From contig OX388345.1 in NCBI GenBank assembly GCA_947579665.1, positions 66,517,454-66,581,453 on the forward strand: a DNA stretch of 64,000 nt, written 5' to 3'. The notes under the pieces are model-generated. The model did not search any database. It worked only from the letters and a program-made list of their open reading frames with translations, and had not been told where the DNA came from. The position numbers and the translations under genes were made by a program. This stretch comes from Sympetrum striolatum. Taxonomy: Eukaryota > Arthropoda > Insecta > Odonata > Libellulidae. The stretch's first letter is position 1. The number at the start of each line of letters is the position of its first letter. This document shows, one piece after another, positions 58,132 through 64,000 of the stretch.

Positions 58132-59600
58132 TCCGGGTTAGTATTAATTCTATTACGTTCATTTTAATCGAAATCGATAATAGTGCATTAAATCATACAA
58201 ATATATACGTCCTCTCTACTAACCCATAAAAATAACTTATTTCAAGATGTCTTCATGAAAATAACTTCACTTCCTTTTAATGCCATTGTGTCACGGATAA
58301 ATATAAGCTGTTAGGTGGAAGAAACCTTCTCCCGGCAATATTTCACGCAGAGGCAAATTCCTGGACAGGTTGCGAGTAATAAATAAAATCGGTGATTACG
58401 GAAATAAATTTTTTGAATGCCTTTTCATGACTCCTTTTTTCTTCGATACAAGGACAAATGTTACAACTTAATTTTTCCACCGTAAGGAAGAGGCAGACAT
58501 GCCATTGGATAAAATAGGCAAAGAATTCAATAAAAAATTTCACATTCTTAATATTATTATACTAGCGAATCCTTATCGTAAAATATGACGGAATCATAAT
58601 GAAATTTAGTTACCAAAATATAAATAATATATGTATAAATGCGTTTGTATACATTGTTGACTTTCGATTGATTTTGAAAGCAACGTTTTCCATGTTTTCG
58701 TCAGAATTCTCTCGATTTTGACTCGAATACGATATTCTACAACCAAAATAAGAATCAATCAGTTAATTATTAAATTTCCTTTCTTTTGGTAATTAAATCG
58801 ATTTCGTACGCCAATTATTTATAATTCAATTCTGCAAAAGAAAAAATGTCTGCAATCGATAAAAATGAACTTAATGCGTATTTCTTATGAGAGACGATTC
58901 GAGTCGTCCGGAGTCGAACCAAGGATACTTCGAACAAACAGATATCAATATGTAACATTCTATTAGATCTTTAACGACTCCCAAAAATTTAAATCCTATT
59001 AAAGTAGTGTATGGGAATGCATGAAATTAATGTTCGAAATTTAAAAATATATATACGCAACGGTGATTTTTATACACGATAATATTTATTTTTGTTACTT
59101 GAAGGAGGGAAATGTAACAATGAAGGCCTTTACAATGTGTTACCACAACCGCCATTTTCTTATTTAACAAATTAGGTTGAAAAGTATAGTATGTACACGA
59201 AGCGATGCAGTCTTTCCCACGGTTTGTGGTGCTGGGCATGGGGCATTTTTGAGTGAGGAATGCGTATTCAAGCAGCCGCAAGAACTTTTCTTTTTTATCG
59301 CGCTTCTTTCTCTTTTTACACTGAATTAGTTGAAGAAAACGGGTTTCTAAAGAGATCCAGCGATTCCTTCCAGCGAATCCGGCACAAACAGATCGAGAAA
59401 GACAAAGATAAATTCCACGCATTTTCTAGGATTCTAGTTCCACAGACATATTTATTGTCGAAAACGATTCTTGTATCTCATTTTTGCTTTCTTGCGTGGG
59501 CAAGACTCAACTACGAATCAATTTACCAGGAGAATTTTTTTAACCTTTTCCCCCAGCTTGCAATGTGTTCATAAATAGAATTAAAAGGGTTTCGTGAATT
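58132..59600. other. Stretch without a supported gene
   Basis: AT-rich. GTCCGGAGTCGAACCAAGGA at about 58908 resembles the motif of the 25-kb array and may be a stray unit or SINE fragment. The opposing ORFs at 59027-59422 (minus) and 59260-59574 (plus) show no domain and are probably chance. Confidence 0.4.
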
Positions 59601-59604
59601 TATT

Positions 59605-60000
59605 ATGATTACTGTAATATTGTCGTAAATTTTTAAATATTATAATATTGCCGTAAGTTTTTAAATATTGTAATAATGTAAATTTTTAATTATTGTTGTA
59701 TCGTTGTAAATTTTGTTATATAGTAATATCGCTGTAAATTCTGAAATATTTTTGTATCACTGTTACTTTTGAACTATTGTTAAATCGTTGTTAATTTGAA
59801 ATAAAGTAATATTCTTGTAAATTTTGTAATATTGTTGTAAATTTTGAAATATTCTTATATAGTTGTAAATTTTGTCATATTGTAATATAGTTGTAAATTA
59901 TGAAATACTTTAATATTGTTGTAAATTTTGAAATATATATTGAAATATTACTGTAAATTGTGAAATACTGCAATATTGTTTGTAAATTTCATACTTTGTA
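59605..60000. repeat. AT-rich minisatellite of TTGTAAATTTTGAAATATT-like units
   Basis: About 14 imperfect units of GTAATATTGTTGTAAATTTT, with or without GAAATATT, run head to tail for nearly 400 bases with variable spacing (about 25-35). Units differ by substitutions and small indels, so the array is not freshly expanded. Confidence 0.8.
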
Positions 60001-60004
60001 ATTA

Positions 60005-60148
60005 TATGTACTGCCTTTTGGAGGATTTGGGGAATTTCCTCCCAACTAGGGTGAATACTAGGCAGGGTACTTTATTTTTCCCTCACCCCACAGGAATGAC
60101 TATAAGCTGCCCTGGTACCTATTCGTAGTCCTTAAGAATAAATAAATT
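60005..60148 (+). other. Possible retroelement 3' end
   Basis: TTGGAGGATTTGGGGAATTT and CCCTCACCCCACAGGAATGA, then CCTGGTACCTATTCGTAGTC end in AAGAATAAATAAATT. GC-richer sequence running into AATAAATAAA suggests a transposon terminus. It follows directly on the minisatellite, which may belong to the same element. Confidence 0.3.
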
Positions 60149-63100
60149 ACAGTTTTGCGAAACATAACTTATGATGAATTCATGCACATCCCTTTCTCTA
60201 ATTATACCCATTTAATTGAATGAAATTTATTACATCCAATGCATACGTGTTGGAGAATACGTCTCATACGTGTATATTTTCTCTTTCACTACCTTTTCAA
60301 GGTTTCTTTCGCCGCCTTTTTAACGCAAGACGAGTTTAGCAGGTGGTTGAGAAAATGCTCGCGAGGGGGCATAACTGTATTGAGAACTTCTCGAACGGCT
60401 CAGGCTCAGACAAAAATCGCAGAAGCGTGTTCTGTATTTTTTTCCGATATTTACATAGGAAAGTTTTAACGCTTACATAGGTAAATCGTGAAACTGGCAA
60501 GTACATGAATAGGTGAAAAAATTCAGGGTTAAAACTTAGCAAATTTAAATGCAGATTTTTTATCTACGTGAAATGGTTGTATGTACAAACAAGAAGGTAA
60601 AGAAGTGGTATTTGGTAAAGGAGACAGCATCAAAAATATGGAGACTTTCACAGAGGAAGGTAATGTAAAGGGTCATCTCCATTAGTAAAATATTTCAAGT
60701 TCACAAAAATGATTCCTACAATTCTATCGTAGCTGTGACGTTCTTAGAATCATAAGAAGTCATATAAAATACATGACAACGAACTAGAAAATTTTCAGCG
60801 TCGGCTAAATCAAATTCATCGATTGGATGATGTAATTTGTGAAATAATAAATCTAATGCTATGGAAAATCTTATTCTTACCAAGAATAATCAGTTCCCCA
60901 ATACAGAGAAAAGAAAATATGCACAGTTCGGTTGGGAGATTAGAAATAAAAAAGGAAAGTAGTGATTGTACATATATGCTTTGAAAAGTGCATTTCTTCC
61001 GGGAATAGAATTGATTAAAATAAATTTTTATTACTTAGAAAAACAAATCAATGGAGATATGTGTTCAGTAGGCACATATTTAGAAGAGAATACATACAAA
61101 TTTTCGGAATTCAAATTAACTACGACGAATAAGTTTCTAGAAGTGTACCTGAATCGCTTGCTACGGGAAGTTCAAAAATTTGATATCAGGCACCGAATTA
61201 GAAAGTCAACACAATTTTTTTCATTGCATTCATACGGAGCTTCATTTAAAGTGAGCGATACACAAAAATGATCAAAATGTAAATTTAAAACCTTGCTACA
61301 GAGAAAATATTCATAAATAATAATGCTGCATTCATTCTGTTTAAATAGTTTAATTACAGCATTGTTTTAAAGTAGAGTGAACCCTATTTATTATTACAGA
61401 GAACCGTTAAGAAATCTCGAGCACATAGTTTGGTCTTGGTCTTGTTTATAGTTAAACTACTTAGATCTCTTAAAAAAATCAGGTCTGCATAGACAAGGCA
61501 CCCAACATATAGCAATACCTATTTGTTGAATTGTTTATAAGAACAATAATCACTATGGAAAGACCTCGAGCCTGACAAAGAAACAATTAAAGAACAGTGG
61601 AAAAGAAAAGAAACTTCATTATAATAAATAAAAGCAATAATTGCGATGTCCTTTCAGAATGATTCATCGATTGAAATGATCCACTCAATCTATCCCTACG
61701 GAACAAAGTAATGGAGAAAAGTAATAGACACTTGGTTTTTTTTTCACTGATTAAATGTACACCTGTGGAAAGAGCGAAGTGTGTCTTTGAATTCATGAAT
61801 ACCTTAATGAATGGGATCATTACAAACTTGACAGATGTTGAAAATGTTATCAGACTGATTCGATCGAAAAGAAAACAGTAAACTGAACGTGAGATGAACG
61901 ACAGATCGAAACTCCATAAATTCGTACCAATTTATTCGCAACGGTACAATCGCCCAAAAGTATTAAAACACCTTTGAAGAATTGGCTCCATTTCAATGCC
62001 GTGCATGCAAACCTTGGAAAAGTGATTGTGGCACGTAAGCCAAAAGGAAAAGCGAATAGAGTTTTTCTTTCCAGTGAGCTATGCTTGCTTCAACTACGAC
62101 CCAGAAATTTTTATCGCTGAAAGTGTCTTTCGACCTATTCTCAATCGCAGGGTTGGGCTGCGCGTAATATACTCGAAATAAACATTTTATCAGCGTTGGG
62201 ATATCTGAGCCAAAGGAAAATCGAGAGAAGGGGATAACTAATATGCAAATTAAAAAGAAATGACGTAATGAAATGACGATCTTTCCAGCACCCATTAGTA
62301 TATATTCATTGGGCTTATTCTGATACAGTGATTATCCGATTATCGGCGGGGGATGGATCCGTTTTGCGGAAAATCTTGATTTTCAAATCTTCCGGCTATA
62401 TTTATCACGGTATTAAAAAAATTTAAACAGAAAAATAATACGTAAATATTTTTGCTATCTACAAGGAGGATTTGCGTTAAACCTTTCCTTGCCACAAAAA
62501 ATACCCTGAAAAACGTAATCGCTTTGCTTAGTACTACAATTACGTAATAGCTGCTACGTTAAAAGATACGCGGTCAAGAAAGGAAAGAATTCCTTTCGTC
62601 TACGGAACAATAAAAAATAAAGGACTATGTGCGCAAATAACAGCCAATTACTTTTTAATGTAAATTATGAACATTATAAGAAATAAAAGTGAATGTTTCA
62701 ATTATCCGTGTTAGCTGAATACTTAATGGCATTATCTCTCCGTCATCAGCACGAATAATCGAGAGTCAAATGTACATATGGGACAGCTTTCTTTATCATG
62801 TATATATAGGACAGCTACGTACTCTACTAAATTACTCTCTGACGGTATATACAGCTTCAATTAGATTACTACAAATAGTATGTAGAACCTTTGTAAAATT
62901 AACAGTTAGGTACTTAGATTTACGTTAAATAAAACTGAACAGTCTCTACCGCTTCTAGTAATGTATTAGATTTGCAAATCGATGTTCTGAAACAAATGGT
63001 AATTTCCAATAATATAGATGGAAGATATAAATCGCTAAAGGAACGGGGTAAGACAACCCTGCTTTAGCATTTCATTAAACAGAGGATGTAGATAAGTGAT

Positions 63101-63974
63101 TTGTTAGTTTTAGGAAGCACTAAAATAATTATTGTTTTGAAAATTTCGAATTACTAATGGGCCATACATAAGAAATGGAAATGCACGAAACATTCACGCA
63201 CGCCTTATTTATGATAATTAATTCGTGAGCATTTTCCGGTAGCCTCAGTTCCCCAGGAAAAGCGGGATGGAGAAGTAATCATTTCCCGTTCTATTAATAC
63301 ATCCGTAAGCATAAATTAGAAAAAGAAAATAAATCATTTGAGTCAATAAATTATTTCCGTTTTGTATTTTTTCTTAGGTCTCACAAGTTAGTTTTGACAA
63401 GAGAAAAAAATTCGTGACTAGACACGCTAATGTAAAAAAAGAAAATTTTTTATTTACTTTTGAAGATCAAGCTAATTTAATTTTAATAGAGTTAAATATC
63501 AAAATGCGAAGTCAATAGAAATATTGCAGTTAGAACTTAATAAAATATAGTGTATGGTGACAACCCAATAATAGCCTCCACTGAGTACGAAAGATCACTT
63601 GAAAATAGTAAATCTTATGTTCACAGATACCAGATATACAAACATATTCATGAATACGGTATTGAACAAAATCTTTAGTTAAAATGGAATACGATATAAA
63701 TATTAATAAAAACAGAGATATGCATTTCTACACAGAAATAAGTTCTACTTTGGATACGAAATACCAATTAGCATACATATCATAGGTGAATATTATAATT
63801 TAAATGTTTATTTTTCTAAATACAGTATTTATATATATTGATGTTAAAATGGACATAATATTTAATTTTTACGCTTTTATACGCCACATCAAGTTTAAAT
63901 GTAGCAATATTTAGCTGAATATAGCGAAAGAATGTATTATTTCAATTCCAAAAAAATACATAAAAGTAAAAAAA
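60149..63974. other. Long stretch without a supported gene
   Basis: AT-rich. A 101-codon plus-strand ORF (60966-61271), a 76-codon one at 60239-60469 and a 100-codon minus ORF (61993-62295) have no recognisable domain or splice context. Nothing else was identified. Confidence 0.4.
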
Positions 63975-64000
63975 GCTAGTCTCAATCTTGCTCCAATAAA
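63975..64000 (+). mobile_element. LINE family A 3' end, cut by the window edge
   Basis: GCTAGTCTCAATCTTGCTCC then AATAAA matches the family terminus. The window ends inside it, so the tail is not visible. Confidence 0.7.

Noticed and set aside
59027..59574. Opposing 131- and 104-codon ORFs near 59.2 kb
   Set aside because: Overlapping frames on both strands without domains; consistent with chance openness.

Overview
This window looks like arthropod, probably insect, nuclear DNA: AT-rich, intron- or intergenic-like, with no long open reading frame (the longest is about 180 codons). It is dense in decayed retroelement 3' ends, tRNA-derived SINE-like sequences, foldbacks, minisatellites and small tandem duplications. 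There is no operon structure, no rRNA and no CRISPR. I could not identify the species. The only stretch that looks like a host exon is on the minus strand at 53485-53790. It has a pyrimidine-rich acceptor, an ATG in a near-perfect Kozak context, a Pro/Ala-rich reading frame and a GTGAGT donor. Its second half resembles the PSGL-containing N-terminus of CLIP-170-type microtubule plus-end proteins, but no CAP-Gly exon was found here, so the assignment is tentative.

Layout. 0-9.7 kb: mostly anonymous AT-rich DNA, a 146-bp tandem duplication near 0.7 kb and a GC-rich island at 2.8-3.5 kb. 9.7-16.4 kb: remnants of at least three non-LTR retrotransposons (two with RTE-like C-termini, one with the W-N-S-L-P-A-E type of C-terminus) and a SINE-like fragment. 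16.4-24.6 kb: GC-rich islands with short opposing ORFs, two long foldbacks (20.6 and 21.6 kb) and a SINE-like copy. 24.8-25.7 kb: a tandem array of about 160-175-bp units, several carrying a tRNA B-box-like motif. 25.7-36.8 kb: mostly anonymous, with a perfect 24-bp hairpin at 32.35 kb. 36.8-46.2 kb: three tandem duplications, a tRNA-derived SINE and three copies of one LINE family. 46.2-52.7 kb: further SINEs, including a head-to-head inverted pair at 50.7 kb. 52.7-56.4 kb: two neighbouring foldbacks, one carrying hammerhead-ribozyme-like cores of the type known from Penelope-like elements; then the host-like exon, an RTE-like fragment, another hammerhead-like footprint and a LINE tail. 56.4-64 kb: LINE tails, a 400-bp AT minisatellite and anonymous DNA.

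One LINE family (here 'family A') ties the window together. Seven copies on both strands share the 3' terminus AGTCTCAATCTCGCCC-AATAAAG followed by a (ATT)n tail, with 5' truncation ranging from about 830 bp to a few tens of bp. The most unusual structure is the foldback at 52.73-52.91 kb. Each arm ends in a CGAAAC-CCGGGT block preceded by a CTGATGA or TTGATGA core, as expected of a short-stem-III hammerhead in Penelope-like terminal repeats.
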